This document shows, piece after piece, positions 16,498-26,680 of a stretch of 64,000 nucleotides of DNA. How positions within the stretch are numbered: position 1 is the stretch's first letter; every line of letters starts with the position of its first letter. The position numbers and the translations under genes are program-made. This stretch comes from Clostridia bacterium (GTDB taxonomy: Bacteria > Bacillota > Clostridia > Lachnospirales > Lachnospiraceae), in assembly GCA_910575725.1 (NCBI GenBank), contig CAJTFE010000017.1:1-64000 (forward strand), written 5' to 3'. The notes beneath the pieces were generated by a model. That model made no database searches. It saw only the letters and a list, made by a program, of their open reading frames with translations, and was not told where the DNA came from.

Positions 16498-18592
16498 ATC
16501 CAGTGACAAGACCATGCTGAAAATGACCCGCGAGGGGGCTGTCGAGGTAAACGCCGCCACCGGGAAAAAGAAACGTATCAGCAAGCGGATAAGGGACGCG
16601 GACTTTGCAAAGACCGAAGCCCCGCCGCAGCCGGAACAGGCAGCGCAGACCCTACCGGGCGGCGCAGCTCCCGCGCCCACAGCCGACGCGCCGCCGCTTC
16701 CCCATGCGCCGGGGGCAGAACGGGAACAGGACACCGCAGCAGCCGAGCGCGTCTTGGAGCGTATCGACGGGACGCGTACCAGAAAGGCGAGCAAAAAGGC
16801 GGCGAGGAAAGCACAGGCAGAAGCCACAGCAAAAGAAAAATCTTCCCGCTTGCAGTTTACCGACGAGGAACGGGCAACGCCGGAGCTTGAAAGGTATATC
16901 CGAAAATCGGACAAAGCCGCCGACCGTCTGGACGCGGCAAAGGCAGCTATCCCAAAAGAAAAGAAACTTGTACGGGAGCGCACCTTTGACGAAGCCACCG
17001 GGAAAGGCAAGACCCGCCTACATTTTGAGGAACGGGAAAAGCCCATAGGAAAAGAAAAACCCCACAGCAACCCGCTATCCCGCCCCGCACAGGAAGCGGG
17101 TATTTTCGTCCACAACAAGATACATTCCGTTGAAAAGGACAATTCCGGCGTTGAGGGGGCGCACAAATCCGAAGAACTGGCAGAGCGCGGCGCAAAGTAC
17201 GGGGCGCGGAAAATCCGGGAGGGCTACCGCAGCCACAAGCTCAAACCCTACCGGGCGGCGGCAAAGGCAGAGAAAGCGGCGTTCAAGGCGAATGTGGATT
17301 TCCAGTACCACAAAGCCCTGCACGATAACCCGCAGATTGCGGGCAATCCCCTTTCCCGCTTCATGCAGAAGCAGCAAATCAAGCGGCAGTATGCAAAGGC
17401 GGCAAGGAAAGGCGGCGCAAAAACGGCGCAGAAAGCCGCAGAGAACACCCGCAAGGCGGCAAAAAAGACCGCCGAGGAAACAAAAAAGGCAATCGCTTTT
17501 GTAGGGCGGCACCCGGCGGGCGTATGTATCGCCGTTGCCGCGCTGCTCTTATTCATCATGGTATCGGCGGGGCTTTCCTCTTGCGGTTCCATGTTCTCCG
17601 GCTTGATGAACGGCATACTTGGGACTTCCTACACGTCGGAGGACAGCGACCTTGTGGCGACGGAGAACAATTACGCCGCAAAGGAAAACGAGCTTCAGCA
17701 GCAGATTGACAATATCGAAAGCACCCACCCCGGCTATGACGAATACCGCTATGACCTTGACAGTATCGGGCATAACCCTCACGAATTAGCGTCCTACCTC
17801 ACCGCCCTTTTACAGACCTACACCCCGCAGAGCGCACAGGCAGAACTAAACCGCGTCTTTGCCATGCAGTACACCTTGACGCTGACGGAAGAAACGGAAA
17901 TCCGCTACCGCACAGAAACAAGCACCGACCCGGAAACAGGGGAAACGACCACCGAGGAAGTACCCTACGAATACCATATCCTCAACGTGAAGCTGACGAA
18001 CAAGCCCATTTCCGAGATTGCGGAGGAACTTCTAACGCCACAGCAGCTTGAAATGTACCGCGTCTATCTGGAAACAAGCGGCAACAAACCGCTGATTTTC
18101 GGCGGCGGCTCCCCCGATATGGGCGCGTCCGAGGATTTAAGCGGCGTACAGCTTGTAAACGGCACACGCCCCGGCAACACCGCCGTTGTAGACCTTGCGA
18201 AGCGGCAAGTCGGCAACGTGGGAGGGCGACCCTTTTGGAGCTGGTACGGATTTAACAGCCGCGTGGAATGGTGCGCCTGTTTTGTTTCATGGTGCTACAA
18301 TCAAGCCGGGAAAAGCGAGCCGCGCTTTGCCGGGTGCCAGTCACAGGGCGTACCCTGGTTCCAGTCACGCGGGCAATGGGGCGCGAGGGGCTATGAGAAT
18401 ATCGCCCCCGGCGACGCTATCTTTTTCGACTGGGACGGGGACGGGAGCGCAGACCATGTAGGGCTTGTTATCGGGACGGACGGGGAGCGCGTCTATACCG
18501 TCGAGGGCAATTCCGGCGACGCCTGCAAGATAAAGAGCTACCCCGTCAATTATGGCTGTATCAAGGGCTACGGCTTAATGAATTGGAACTGA
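16484..18592 (+). CDS. CHAP-domain peptidoglycan hydrolase of the conjugation apparatus
   Basis: This 702-aa protein has a basic and alanine-rich cytoplasmic region (about 1-340), one membrane segment (GVCIAVAALLLFIMVSAGL, about 346-364), then an extracellular part ending in a CHAP domain with catalytic WCACFVSWC and the later DHVGLVIG. It matches the CD1108-type wall hydrolases of Tn1549/CTn elements (VirB1-like), which open the wall for the channel. AAAGGAGGTGGCAGACC precedes the ATG. Confidence 0.88.
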   Translation: MKQYKSSDKTMLKMTREGAVEVNAATGKKKRISKRIRDADFAKTEAPPQPEQAAQTLPGGAAPAPTADAPPLPHAPGAEREQDTAAAERVLERIDGTRTRKASKKAARKAQAEATAKEKSSRLQFTDEERATPELERYIRKSDKAADRLDAAKAAIPKEKKLVRERTFDEATGKGKTRLHFEEREKPIGKEKPHSNPLSRPAQEAGIFVHNKIHSVEKDNSGVEGAHKSEELAERGAKYGARKIREGYRSHKLKPYRAAAKAEKAAFKANVDFQYHKALHDNPQIAGNPLSRFMQKQQIKRQYAKAARKGGAKTAQKAAENTRKAAKKTAEETKKAIAFVGRHPAGVCIAVAALLLFIMVSAGLSSCGSMFSGLMNGILGTSYTSEDSDLVATENNYAAKENELQQQIDNIESTHPGYDEYRYDLDSIGHNPHELASYLTALLQTYTPQSAQAELNRVFAMQYTLTLTEETEIRYRTETSTDPETGETTTEEVPYEYHILNVKLTNKPISEIAEELLTPQQLEMYRVYLETSGNKPLIFGGGSPDMGASEDLSGVQLVNGTRPGNTAVVDLAKRQVGNVGGRPFWSWYGFNSRVEWCACFVSWCYNQAGKSEPRFAGCQSQGVPWFQSRGQWGARGYENIAPGDAIFFDWDGDGSADHVGLVIGTDGERVYTVEGNSGDACKIKSYPVNYGCIKGYGLMNWN

Positions 18593-18630
18593 CAACAAAA
18601 AAATGAAAATCTGAAAGGAGAAATTTATTG

Positions 18631-18909
18631 ATGGCTATGAACAAAATTGAACGTATCGACAAGGAGATTGCAAAGACCCGCGAGAAAATCACCGAGTACC
18701 AGAATAAATTAAGGGGGCTTGAAGCGCAGAAAACCGAAGCGGAAAACCTGCAAATCGTACAGCTTGTGCGCTCCATGCGCCTTTCCCCGCATGAGCTTTC
18801 CGCTATGCTTTCCGGGGGCGGTATTCCGGGCATGGAAGCCGCGCCGGGCTACCCCGCAGAACCCGCAGACCATGACAACGAAGAAATGGAGGACACCGAG
18901 AATGAATAA
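18631..18909 (+). CDS. DUF4315 family protein
   Basis: This 92-aa protein starts [20 protein letters not shown], a coiled coil through residue 45, with an acidic C-terminus. It is the usual small protein between the wall hydrolase and DUF4366 protein in Tn1549-type ICEs. AAAGGAG lies 10 bases before ATG 18631; TTG 18628 is an alternative. It overlaps the next gene by 8 bases. The role is unknown. Confidence 0.8.
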   Translation: MAMNKIERIDKEIAKTREKITEYQNKLRGLEAQKTEAENLQIVQLVRSMRLSPHELSAMLSGGGIPGMEAAPGYPAEPADHDNEEMEDTENE

Positions 18910-19615
18910 GAGCAAATTTATCCGCAGCTTTTTTGTGCTGCTTACCACATTTATCTGTATGGGCGGCTTTTCCGTCACCGCCTTTGCACAGACCCCGGAG
19001 GGACAGGACGACACCGACGACAGCGGCGTTGTCTACGAGGAACCCGAAAGGGAAGAACCCCTTACCCCGGACGGGAACGCGACCCTTGTAGACGATTTCG
19101 GCGGCAACAAGCAGCTTATCACCGTAACGACCAAAAACGGCAATTACTTTTATATCCTCATTGACCGGGACGACGAGGGCGAGAATACTGTACATTTCCT
19201 TAATCAAGTAGACGAAGCCGACCTCTTAGCACTTATGGAGGACGGAAGCACCGAAGCAGCCCCGCCCGCCGTTTGCAGTTGCACCGAGAAATGCGAAGCC
19301 GGGAAAGTAAATGTGAGCTGCCCCGTCTGCAAGGAGAACATGACCGCTTGCAGCGGCAAGGAAGCGGAGCCGGAAACCGAAGAACCGCCGGAGCAGCCCA
19401 AAGAAAAAGGCAATGCGGGCGGGCTTGTGCTTTTCCTTGTCGTGGCACTTCTTGGCGGCGGGGGCGCGTTCTATTATTTTAAGTTTATGAAGCCGAAGCA
19501 AAACGTCAAGGGCGGCACCGACCTTGAAGATTTCGATTTTGACGACTACGACGAGGACGAGCCGGACGAGGGGGACGGGCTTTCTGATGAAGAACAGGAG
19601 GACGAGGAAGCATGA
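18902..19615 (+). CDS. DUF4366 membrane protein
   Basis: This 237-aa protein has a signal peptide ([17 protein letters not shown] ending at TAFA), an extracellular domain, a cysteine cluster (CSCTEKC and [11 protein letters not shown]), a membrane segment [20 protein letters not shown] and a very acidic cytoplasmic tail. ATG 18902 fits the signal peptide; longer upstream reading is out of context. It is a conserved ICE surface protein next to the channel genes, with no known biochemical role. Confidence 0.85.
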   Translation: MNKSKFIRSFFVLLTTFICMGGFSVTAFAQTPEGQDDTDDSGVVYEEPEREEPLTPDGNATLVDDFGGNKQLITVTTKNGNYFYILIDRDDEGENTVHFLNQVDEADLLALMEDGSTEAAPPAVCSCTEKCEAGKVNVSCPVCKENMTACSGKEAEPETEEPPEQPKEKGNAGGLVLFLVVALLGGGGAFYYFKFMKPKQNVKGGTDLEDFDFDDYDEDEPDEGDGLSDEEQEDEEA

Positions 19616-19800
19616 CCCTGTTTACCGACAATCCCTTTGAAAAGATGATGATACAAAGACCGGGCGGGCGGCGTGACAATGCGCCGCCCGTTCCCCATTC
19701 CCCGGCTTGCGCTTCCTGTCCGTACAAAGGGCAGCTCCCTTGTGTGGGCTACTGTCTGAAACAGGTACAGGAGAAAAAGGCAAGTGAGCCGGAACGCTGA
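19612..19800 (+). CDS. Small cysteine-containing protein
   Basis: This 62-aa protein has four cysteines in [16 protein letters not shown]. It overlaps the DUF4366 gene by 4 bases and precedes topoisomerase by 15, so it belongs to the same operon. I do not recognise a named family. The cysteine spacing could bind a metal. Confidence 0.65.
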   Translation: MTLFTDNPFEKMMIQRPGGRRDNAPPVPHSPACASCPYKGQLPCVGYCLKQVQEKKASEPER

Positions 19801-19815
19801 AAGGAGGATTTTTTC

Positions 19816-21906
19816 ATGGCACTTAGACTTGTGATTGCAGAAAAGCCGAGCGTGGCGCAGACTATCGCCGCCGCGCTTGGCGTTAAGGAAAAGAAAGACG
19901 GATATATCAAGGGCGGCGGCTACCTCATTTCATGGTGCGTCGGGCATTTGGTACAGCTTGCGGAAGCTGCCGCCTACGGGGAACAATACAGGAAATGGCA
20001 GCTTGACAGCTTACCCATTCTGCCGGAGGAATGGCAGTACGCCGTTGACCCGGACAAGGGGAAGCAATTCAAAACCCTAAAAGAGCTTATGCACCGCGCC
20101 GACGTTTCCGAAGTGGTAAATGCGTGTGACGCGGGGCGCGAGGGTGAATTGATTTTCCGCTTTGTCTACGAAGCGGCGGGCTGCAAGAAGCCCATGCGCC
20201 GCTTGTGGATTTCCTCAATGGAGGACGGGGCAATCAAGGCGGGCTTTGCTTCCCTCAAAGACGGGCGGGACTATGACGCGCTCTTTGCGTCTGCCCTCTG
20301 CCGCGCAAAGGCTGACTGGCTTATCGGCATTAACGCCACCCGGCTTTTCTCCTGCCTGTATGGAAAGACTTTGAACGTGGGGCGCGTCCAGACCCCGACC
20401 TTAAAAATGCTTACCGACCGGGACGCGGCTATCTCCCATTTCCAGAAAGAAAAATATTATCATGTGCGCCTTGATTTATCCGGCGCGGAAGCGGCAAGCG
20501 AAAGGATTTCAGACAAGGCAGAAGCCGCCGCGCTGAAAGGGGCTTGCGAAACACAAACGGCGGTATGCGTTTCCCTCACCAGAGAGAAGAAAACCGCAGC
20601 CCCGCCGAAGCTCTTTGACCTTACCTCTTTGCAGCGGGAAGCGAACCGCATTTTCGGCTACACCGCGAAGCAGACCCTTGACCTTGCACAATCCCTTTAT
20701 GAAAAAAGACTGCTTACCTATCCGAGGACGGACAGCAGCTTTCTTACTGACGACATGGGCGGCACCGCAGCGGACATTATCACGCTGCTCTGCGAAAAGC
20801 TCCCCTTTATGGCGGGCGCGGACTTCACGCCGGAGGTTGCAAAGGTATTAGACAGTAAAAAAGTATCAGACCACCACGCAATCATTCCCACTATGGAGCT
20901 TGCAAAGGCTGACCCGGACGCGCTGCCGGAAAGCGAGAAAAATATCCTTACCCTTGCGGGGGCGCGTCTGCTTTTTGCCACCGCCGAGCCGCATATTTAT
21001 GAAGCGGTTACGGCGGTTTTCTCATGCGCTGATACGGAGTTTACGGCGCGGGGAAAGACGGTGCTTTCTGACGGGTGGAAAGAGATTGAACACAGATACC
21101 GGGCGACGCTGAAAGATAAACCCGACCCAGAGGACGGGGAAAATGAGGGCGTGACGCTGCCGGAGCTTTCCGAGGGACAGGGCTTTCCTAACCCCGCCGT
21201 AAAGGTAACGGAGCATACCACAACGCCGCCGAAGCCCCACAGCGAAGCGTCGCTTCTCTCTGCTATGGAGCGAGCCGGGAACGGGGACACCGACCCGGAC
21301 GCGGAACGCCGGGGGCTTGGCACTCCCGCCACCCGCGCCGCCGTCATTGAAAAACTGGTAAAGGGCGGCTTTGCAGAGCGCAAGGGGAAGCAGCTTATCC
21401 CCACGCAGAACGGAGCCGCCCTTATATCAGTGCTGCCGGATATGCTCACTTCCCCGCAGCTTACCGCAGAATGGGAAAACAATCTGACGCAGATAGCAAA
21501 GGGAGCCGCAGACCCCGGCGAATTTCTGTCCGGCATTGAAGCTATGACGCGGGAGCTTGTGCAGACACACGCCGCAGCACTGGACGGGAAAAAGGATTTG
21601 TTCCGGGAGGAAAAGCCCTCTGTCGGCAAATGCCCCCGTTGCGGTTCCCCCGTCCATGAGGGGAAGAAAAACTATTATTGCAGCAACAAAGAATGTGCCT
21701 TTGTCATGTGGAAGAACGACCGCTTTTTCGAGGAACGCAAGACCGCTTTTTCCGCGAAGATTGCCGCCGCGCTCCTTAAATCCGGCAAGGCGAATGTGAA
21801 GAAGCTCTACTCCCCGAAAACAGGCAAGACCTACGACGGAACTATCGTTCTGGCTGACACTGGCGGGAAATACGTCAACTACCGTATCGAAGTGCAGAAG
21901 AACTAA
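19816..21906 (+). CDS. topB: DNA topoisomerase III
   Basis: This 696-aa type IA topoisomerase has an N-terminal TOPRIM domain (LVIAEKPSVAQ and the acidic DAGREGE at about residue 104), the catalytic tyrosine in LLTYPRTDSS near residue 300, and a C-terminal zinc finger CPRCGSPVHEGKKNYYC. AAAGGAGGATTTTTTC precedes the ATG. Conjugative elements of this group carry topB to relax DNA during transfer or replication. Confidence 0.92.
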   Translation: MALRLVIAEKPSVAQTIAAALGVKEKKDGYIKGGGYLISWCVGHLVQLAEAAAYGEQYRKWQLDSLPILPEEWQYAVDPDKGKQFKTLKELMHRADVSEVVNACDAGREGELIFRFVYEAAGCKKPMRRLWISSMEDGAIKAGFASLKDGRDYDALFASALCRAKADWLIGINATRLFSCLYGKTLNVGRVQTPTLKMLTDRDAAISHFQKEKYYHVRLDLSGAEAASERISDKAEAAALKGACETQTAVCVSLTREKKTAAPPKLFDLTSLQREANRIFGYTAKQTLDLAQSLYEKRLLTYPRTDSSFLTDDMGGTAADIITLLCEKLPFMAGADFTPEVAKVLDSKKVSDHHAIIPTMELAKADPDALPESEKNILTLAGARLLFATAEPHIYEAVTAVFSCADTEFTARGKTVLSDGWKEIEHRYRATLKDKPDPEDGENEGVTLPELSEGQGFPNPAVKVTEHTTTPPKPHSEASLLSAMERAGNGDTDPDAERRGLGTPATRAAVIEKLVKGGFAERKGKQLIPTQNGAALISVLPDMLTSPQLTAEWENNLTQIAKGAADPGEFLSGIEAMTRELVQTHAAALDGKKDLFREEKPSVGKCPRCGSPVHEGKKNYYCSNKECAFVMWKNDRFFEERKTAFSAKIAAALLKSGKANVKKLYSPKTGKTYDGTIVLADTGGKYVNYRIEVQKN

Positions 21907-21915
21907 AAACTTGAA

Positions 21916-22015
21916 TAGCAAGCATAGGAAGCGGGTACCCACTTCCGTAAATCCCCGTTGCGACGCTGACGCGCCGGACGGGGATTTTGCTTGTTGGGAA
22001 GTTTCCCAAACCCTC
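21916..22015 (+). other. oriT-like sequence, copy 1
   Basis: 34 bases at 21916-21949 are identical, in reverse orientation, to 30393-30426, and 27 bases at 21989-22015 match 30327-30353 with one difference. The core is a near-palindrome GGAAGCGGGTACCCACTTCC followed by TTGGGAAGTTTCCCAA. The second copy lies directly upstream of mobC and the relaxase, where oriT is expected. The 22016-22140 stretch shows nothing more. Confidence 0.55.
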
Positions 22016-22145
22016 TTTTGCGGAGGGCTTCACCCTCTAAAAATTTTCAAAAATATTTGGCAGAAATGCGGGCGTACCCGTAGTAGACCATGCAGCCAAA
22101 AAATGCAGCTTATGACGCTGCCGCAGAGAAAGGAGGTTTTTCACT

Positions 22146-25100
22146 ATGGCAAGTTTACGGGACACCGTAAAGGACTATCAAGACGAGCTTAGGGACGGTA
22201 TCGCATGGGTGGCGTTCTGGAAACAGGGGCGTTCATGGAACGCGGAATATTTTCATCTTGATATGGACGATACGCTCTACCCGGAGGACAGGAGCCGGTT
22301 AGAGGAAATCAAAAGCACCGACCCCGCCGCCGTTATCCTAAACGGCTACTATTGCGGGCATTTAGGCGAGGACATGAGCCTTGACGAGCTGACCGCCGGA
22401 GTGCGCTACCACTACGAAAACAGCATGAACGACATTGACGGTTTTATCGGGGCGCATGACGACAGGCTTCCCCCGGAGGTTATCGAGGAAGCGAGGGCAG
22501 CCGCCCATGAAGCGGGGCTTCCCTTTTCCGAAAAGCCCTACCGGGACGGAGAGGATTTTGACCCCTATGTATTTGACGGTAGACAGAGCTACGAAGATTA
22601 CGAGCTTATGCACCGCATGATGAACGAAGAAAGGAGCAGACAAATGGCAGAACCGATTTTAAGCGGCTATCTTTCCAATCTTGGGAAGTACACCGAGGGC
22701 AGACCCGCGGGCGAATGGGTGACGTTCCCCACGACTGCCGAACATCTGAAAGAAGTCTTTGACCGTATCGGGATTGACTTCAAGCACTATGAGGAATGGC
22801 ATTTCACAGAATTTCAATCCCCTATCCCCGGCTTGACGGAACATTTAAGCGAGTATTCCCACCCCGACGAGCTGAACTATTTAGGGAAGCTCTTGGAAAT
22901 GCAGTTTGACGACGACCGGGAGAAATTCATTGCAGCCATTGAATACGGCGACCATGCCGACAGCTTACAGGACATCATCAACCTTGCACAGAACCTTGAC
23001 TGCTACTGGATTTATCCGTCCGTCCACAATGAAGAAGAATACGGGCGTTATCTGGTTGACGAACTGGAAGAACCGGAGCTTCCCGAAGAAGCGAAAAAGT
23101 ATTTCATGTATGAGGAATACGGGCGGGACGCTTCCATTAACGACGACGGTATGTTTACCGAAAAGGGCTATATCTACAACAACCGCAACACCTTTACAGA
23201 ATGGTACGACGGGCGCGACGTGCCACAGGAATACCGGGTAACGCCGCAGCCCCCGCAGCGGTCACGCCCCGACCCGCAAAAAGCAGATTTTGACGCAGCC
23301 ACACCGGGACAGAGAACCGCACAGACCGCAGAGCAGCCACAGGAGCCGCGCCCGGTTATCCCTATCGTGCTGACGAGCGAGAAGCCCGCCGAGAAATTAA
23401 AAGAGATTACCGACCGTCTGGAACAGGGTATTGCGGAACTCTTTGACAGCGAGCGTTACAAGGAATATCTGAAAGTCATGTCAAAATTCCATAATTACAG
23501 CTTCCGAAACACCGTCCTTATCGCCATGCAGAAGCCGGACGCTTCCCTTGTGGCGGGCTTTTCCGCTTGGAAGAACAACTTTGAGCGAAACGTGATGAAA
23601 GGGCAAAAGGGAATTAAAATCATTGCCCCGTCGCCCTATAAAATCAAACAGGAAATGCAGAAAATCGACCCGCACACGCAGAAGCCCATAATCGGCAAGG
23701 ACGGGAAGCCCGTCACCGAGGAAAAGGAAGTCACCATACCCGCCTACAAGGTGGTATCCGTCTTTGACGTTTCCCAGACCGAGGGAAAGGAGCTGCCGGA
23801 CATTGCCATTGACGAGCTGCCGGGCGACGTTGACCGCTACAAGGATTTTTTCGCAGCCCTTGAAAAGACTTCCCCCGTTCCTATCGCCTTTGAGAATATC
23901 GAGGGCGGCTCTCATGGCTACTACCACTTGGAGGACAAGCGCATTGCTATCAACGAGGGCATGAGCGAATTGCAGACCTTAAAGACCGCCATTCACGAAA
24001 TCGCCCATGCGAAGCTGCACGACATTGACCTCAACGCGCCAAAGGACGAGCAGCAGCCCCACATTGACCGCCGCACCCGCGAAGTCGAAGCGGAAAGCGT
24101 CGCCTATACCGTCTGCCAACATTACGGGCTTGACACGTCGGACTACTCTTTCGGCTATGTCGCCGGGTGGAGTAGCGGGCGGGAATTGTCCGAGCTGAAA
24201 AGCTCCCTTGAAACGATACGCAGCGCAGCCGCCGAGATTATCAATTCAATAGACGAAAATCTTGCGGAGCTGCAAAAGGCACAGGACAAGGAGCAGACCG
24301 CCGGACAGGAGCAGCCCACCAGAGAGGAACAGGCAGCCCCGCCGGAGCAGCCGCAGCCGGAAGCCCCGGCAAAGGCAGATACAGCCGGGAAAGAGAAGCC
24401 GGAAGCAGCCGCACCGGGAAAATCCGGCGCACAGGAAAAGGCGGGTGCCGCCCCGAAAGAAGCCTTTACCCCGGAAACGATTTACAAGGTGCGCCGGAAC
24501 CCTTACAGCGACAGCCGGGAAAACAGCTACCTCTTGCAAGCCTATGTGACACAGGAGAACGGGCGGGCGAAAATGGGCGACGTGCTTTATACGGGAACGC
24601 CGGAGAAATGCCGCGAGCTTATGGGGCAGCTCAAAAGCGGCGAGCTGACCGAGGGCGACGTAAAGCAGCTTTACGCAAAGGCACAGGAAACGGCGCAGAC
24701 CGCCGGACAGGACAAAGACACCTTTTCCATTTACCAGATAAAAGGCGGGGACGAAACAAGGGATTTCCGCTTTGAGCCTTACGACCGCCTGCAGGCGGCG
24801 GGGAATGTGGTTGACAGGGCGAACTATGAGCTTGTCTATTCCGCGCCCCTTGCGCCGGAAACTTCCCTTGAAGATATTTACACCCGTTTCAATATCGACC
24901 ACCCCAAAGATTTTAAGGGACACAGCCTTTCCGTTTCGGACGTGGTAGTGCTTCATCAGGACGGACAGGACGCGGCGCATTTCGTTGACAGTGTAGGTTT
25001 CCGGGAAGTGCCGGAGTTTTTACAGGAGCAAAAGCAGCTTACCCCGGACGACTTGGAAACGGGCGAAACTGTCAAAACACCGAGAGGGACTTTCCATGTA

Positions 25101-25514
25101 ACCGCCATGAGCCGGGAGCAGATAGAAGCCGCCGGATATGGCTTTCACCACCAGTCGGACGACGGAAAGTATCTGATTATGGGGAATGGGACGCGGGCGT
25201 TTGCCGTTGCCGCAGAACAGGCGCAGCGGGACAATCCCTTGAAAACCGCCGAGCAGACCACAGAGCAGAACGGGAACATGATTGACGGTATCATCAACAA
25301 CACCCCCACCGTTGACGAACTGGAAGCAAAGGTAAAGGCGGGCGAGCAGATTTCCCTTGTTGACCTGGCTAACGCTGTCAAAGCCGACAAGGAGCGCGGC
25401 AAGGGAGCGAAGCCGGAAAAGAAGCCCTCTATCCGGGCGCAGCTTAGAGCCGACAAGGAAAAGGCACAGAAGAAAAACGCAAAGCAGAAGTCACAGGACT
25501 TGGAAAGGAGCTGA
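22146..25514 (+). CDS. Multidomain antirestriction protein (ArdA-like + ArdC/ImmA-like + YodL-like)
   Basis: This 1122-aa protein has an unassigned domain at 1-165, then an ArdA-like region at about 185-380 (FPTTAEHLKEVFDRIGI, acidic DNA-mimic character), then an ArdC-type domain at about 415-500 (FHNYSFRNTVLIAMQKP), then a zinc-protease motif HEIAHAKLHD near 620. It continues with a proline/glutamine/alanine linker, a YodL-like region at about 780-960 and a basic tail ending QDLERS. AAAGGAGGTTTTTCACT precedes the ATG. ArdA proteins mimic DNA to block type I restriction, and ArdC proteins bind single strands. Such a fusion could guard incoming ICE DNA. Domain names come from recall, not search. 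Confidence 0.8.
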   Translation: MASLRDTVKDYQDELRDGIAWVAFWKQGRSWNAEYFHLDMDDTLYPEDRSRLEEIKSTDPAAVILNGYYCGHLGEDMSLDELTAGVRYHYENSMNDIDGFIGAHDDRLPPEVIEEARAAAHEAGLPFSEKPYRDGEDFDPYVFDGRQSYEDYELMHRMMNEERSRQMAEPILSGYLSNLGKYTEGRPAGEWVTFPTTAEHLKEVFDRIGIDFKHYEEWHFTEFQSPIPGLTEHLSEYSHPDELNYLGKLLEMQFDDDREKFIAAIEYGDHADSLQDIINLAQNLDCYWIYPSVHNEEEYGRYLVDELEEPELPEEAKKYFMYEEYGRDASINDDGMFTEKGYIYNNRNTFTEWYDGRDVPQEYRVTPQPPQRSRPDPQKADFDAATPGQRTAQTAEQPQEPRPVIPIVLTSEKPAEKLKEITDRLEQGIAELFDSERYKEYLKVMSKFHNYSFRNTVLIAMQKPDASLVAGFSAWKNNFERNVMKGQKGIKIIAPSPYKIKQEMQKIDPHTQKPIIGKDGKPVTEEKEVTIPAYKVVSVFDVSQTEGKELPDIAIDELPGDVDRYKDFFAALEKTSPVPIAFENIEGGSHGYYHLEDKRIAINEGMSELQTLKTAIHEIAHAKLHDIDLNAPKDEQQPHIDRRTREVEAESVAYTVCQHYGLDTSDYSFGYVAGWSSGRELSELKSSLETIRSAAAEIINSIDENLAELQKAQDKEQTAGQEQPTREEQAAPPEQPQPEAPAKADTAGKEKPEAAAPGKSGAQEKAGAAPKEAFTPETIYKVRRNPYSDSRENSYLLQAYVTQENGRAKMGDVLYTGTPEKCRELMGQLKSGELTEGDVKQLYAKAQETAQTAGQDKDTFSIYQIKGGDETRDFRFEPYDRLQAAGNVVDRANYELVYSAPLAPETSLEDIYTRFNIDHPKDFKGHSLSVSDVVVLHQDGQDAAHFVDSVGFREVPEFLQEQKQLTPDDLETGETVKTPRGTFHVTAMSREQIEAAGYGFHHQSDDGKYLIMGNGTRAFAVAAEQAQRDNPLKTAEQTTEQNGNMIDGIINNTPTVDELEAKVKAGEQISLVDLANAVKADKERGKGAKPEKKPSIRAQLRADKEKAQKKNAKQKSQDLERS

Positions 25515-25517
25515 CCC

Positions 25518-26471
25518 ATGCCGGAACAGAGCAAATTTGAAAACGTGGATTTGTTCGCTTCCCTTGAAGCGATTATGAAGCAGAACACAGGCTTTTACCA
25601 GAGCGACTTAGACATTGACAAAGAGATTATCGCAAAGGCGGCGGCAAGCCCCCACAGGGAGGACAAGACCCTTTTGTGGTTCTGCCGCCCGTCCGGGACG
25701 CACTGTTTCCGGGAGCGCGACGTTTTCCTCAAAGACACCGCGCCCCACAACACATGGCGTTTCTACATGGAGCAGACAAGCGACCGCGTTCTTGCCTATG
25801 CAATCGAGCTGACGGGAAAGGAGCGCGGGAAAATCAAGGGCAATCTGTACGAACTGGACTACTCTAAACATTATGAGCGCGTCAAGGAAAAGGAGCTGCC
25901 CGCCGATACGGTGAAGCTGATTTATGAGCGAGGGGAAAGGGAGATACCCGCCGGACGGTTCTTCAACGGCAACCCAGACCCGCAGCTTGGGAAGTTTGAA
26001 CGCTTTGAAGCCCTACCCAACGACCCGGACGCGCTGCAATCGCTCTTACAGGAAGAACGGCGCAGCCGGGAGCAGCTTTCACCGGGGGACTTCAAGGCGC
26101 ATATCACAGCCTTGCGGGACGGGCTGATTGAAACGGAAGCGCGGCGCATTGTGCGGGAAATGAAGCGGCATTACGAGCCGAACAGCCCGAACAAGACCCA
26201 TTTCATGGCAGAGCTTTCCCCGGCGTTCATGCGGCTTGCAGCCACAAAGGACACTGACCGCCTTTTCTCCATGCTGCCCTACAAGACACTTTCCTTTTCC
26301 AAAATCGAGGGCAGACATGGGATGTATGCGCTGATTGACAAGGGGGAGAACCGGGACAGGGAGATAAGGAAGCCCCGCCCCTCTATCCGGGCGCAGATTA
26401 AAACGGACAAAGCAAAGACCGCCCCGAAAAAGGCGGCGGCGAAAACAAAAAATCACGATTTGGAGGTGTGA
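25518..26471 (+). CDS. Conserved ICE protein with shared basic tail
   Basis: This 317-aa soluble protein begins three bases after the previous gene. No catalytic motif is seen. Its C-terminus, PSIRAQIKTDKAKTAPKK and then HDLEV, closely mirrors the tail of the upstream protein, PSIRAQLRADKEKAQKK and then QDLERS. The family is common after the antirestriction gene in Tn1549-type ICEs (DUF3849/DUF4316-like, from recall). The function is unknown. Confidence 0.7.
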   Translation: MPEQSKFENVDLFASLEAIMKQNTGFYQSDLDIDKEIIAKAAASPHREDKTLLWFCRPSGTHCFRERDVFLKDTAPHNTWRFYMEQTSDRVLAYAIELTGKERGKIKGNLYELDYSKHYERVKEKELPADTVKLIYERGEREIPAGRFFNGNPDPQLGKFERFEALPNDPDALQSLLQEERRSREQLSPGDFKAHITALRDGLIETEARRIVREMKRHYEPNSPNKTHFMAELSPAFMRLAATKDTDRLFSMLPYKTLSFSKIEGRHGMYALIDKGENRDREIRKPRPSIRAQIKTDKAKTAPKKAAAKTKNHDLEV

Positions 26472-26473
26472 AC

Positions 26474-26680
26474 ATGACAAAACTGACCGTAGAGGAAACA
26501 AACCTTTTGAGCATTTACAAGACCGGGAGCCGACAGGGGCTTATCGTCGCCATGAACGCCGCGCTGCCCTTTATGGACGGGGAAATGCGGGACTTTGCAG
26601 CCCGTACCCTTGCCAAAGTGGAGCGCATGGGCGAAGCGGAGTTTGCGGTGCTTCCCATTTACGCCGCTGATGAAGCATGA
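26474..26680 (+). CDS. Transposon-transfer-assisting family protein (ICE)
   Basis: This 68-aa protein starts MTKLTVEETNLLSIYKTGSR. ATG 26474 follows TGGAGGTGTGAAC. It precedes the VLP gene with a 4-base overlap, exactly as its longer relative does in the IME. A role in transfer is inferred from family naming and position. Confidence 0.65.
   Translation: MTKLTVEETNLLSIYKTGSRQGLIVAMNAALPFMDGEMRDFAARTLAKVERMGEAEFAVLPIYAADEA

Noticed and set aside
16605..17195. Several long arginine- or cysteine-rich frames across the wall hydrolase gene
   Set aside because: Shadows of the alanine/lysine-rich coding frame of 16484-18592, which has domains and a ribosome site.
21911..22192. 93-aa frame downstream of topB
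   Set aside because: It covers the oriT-like repeat; the similarity to the frame at 30258-30518 comes from the repeated DNA, not from a protein.
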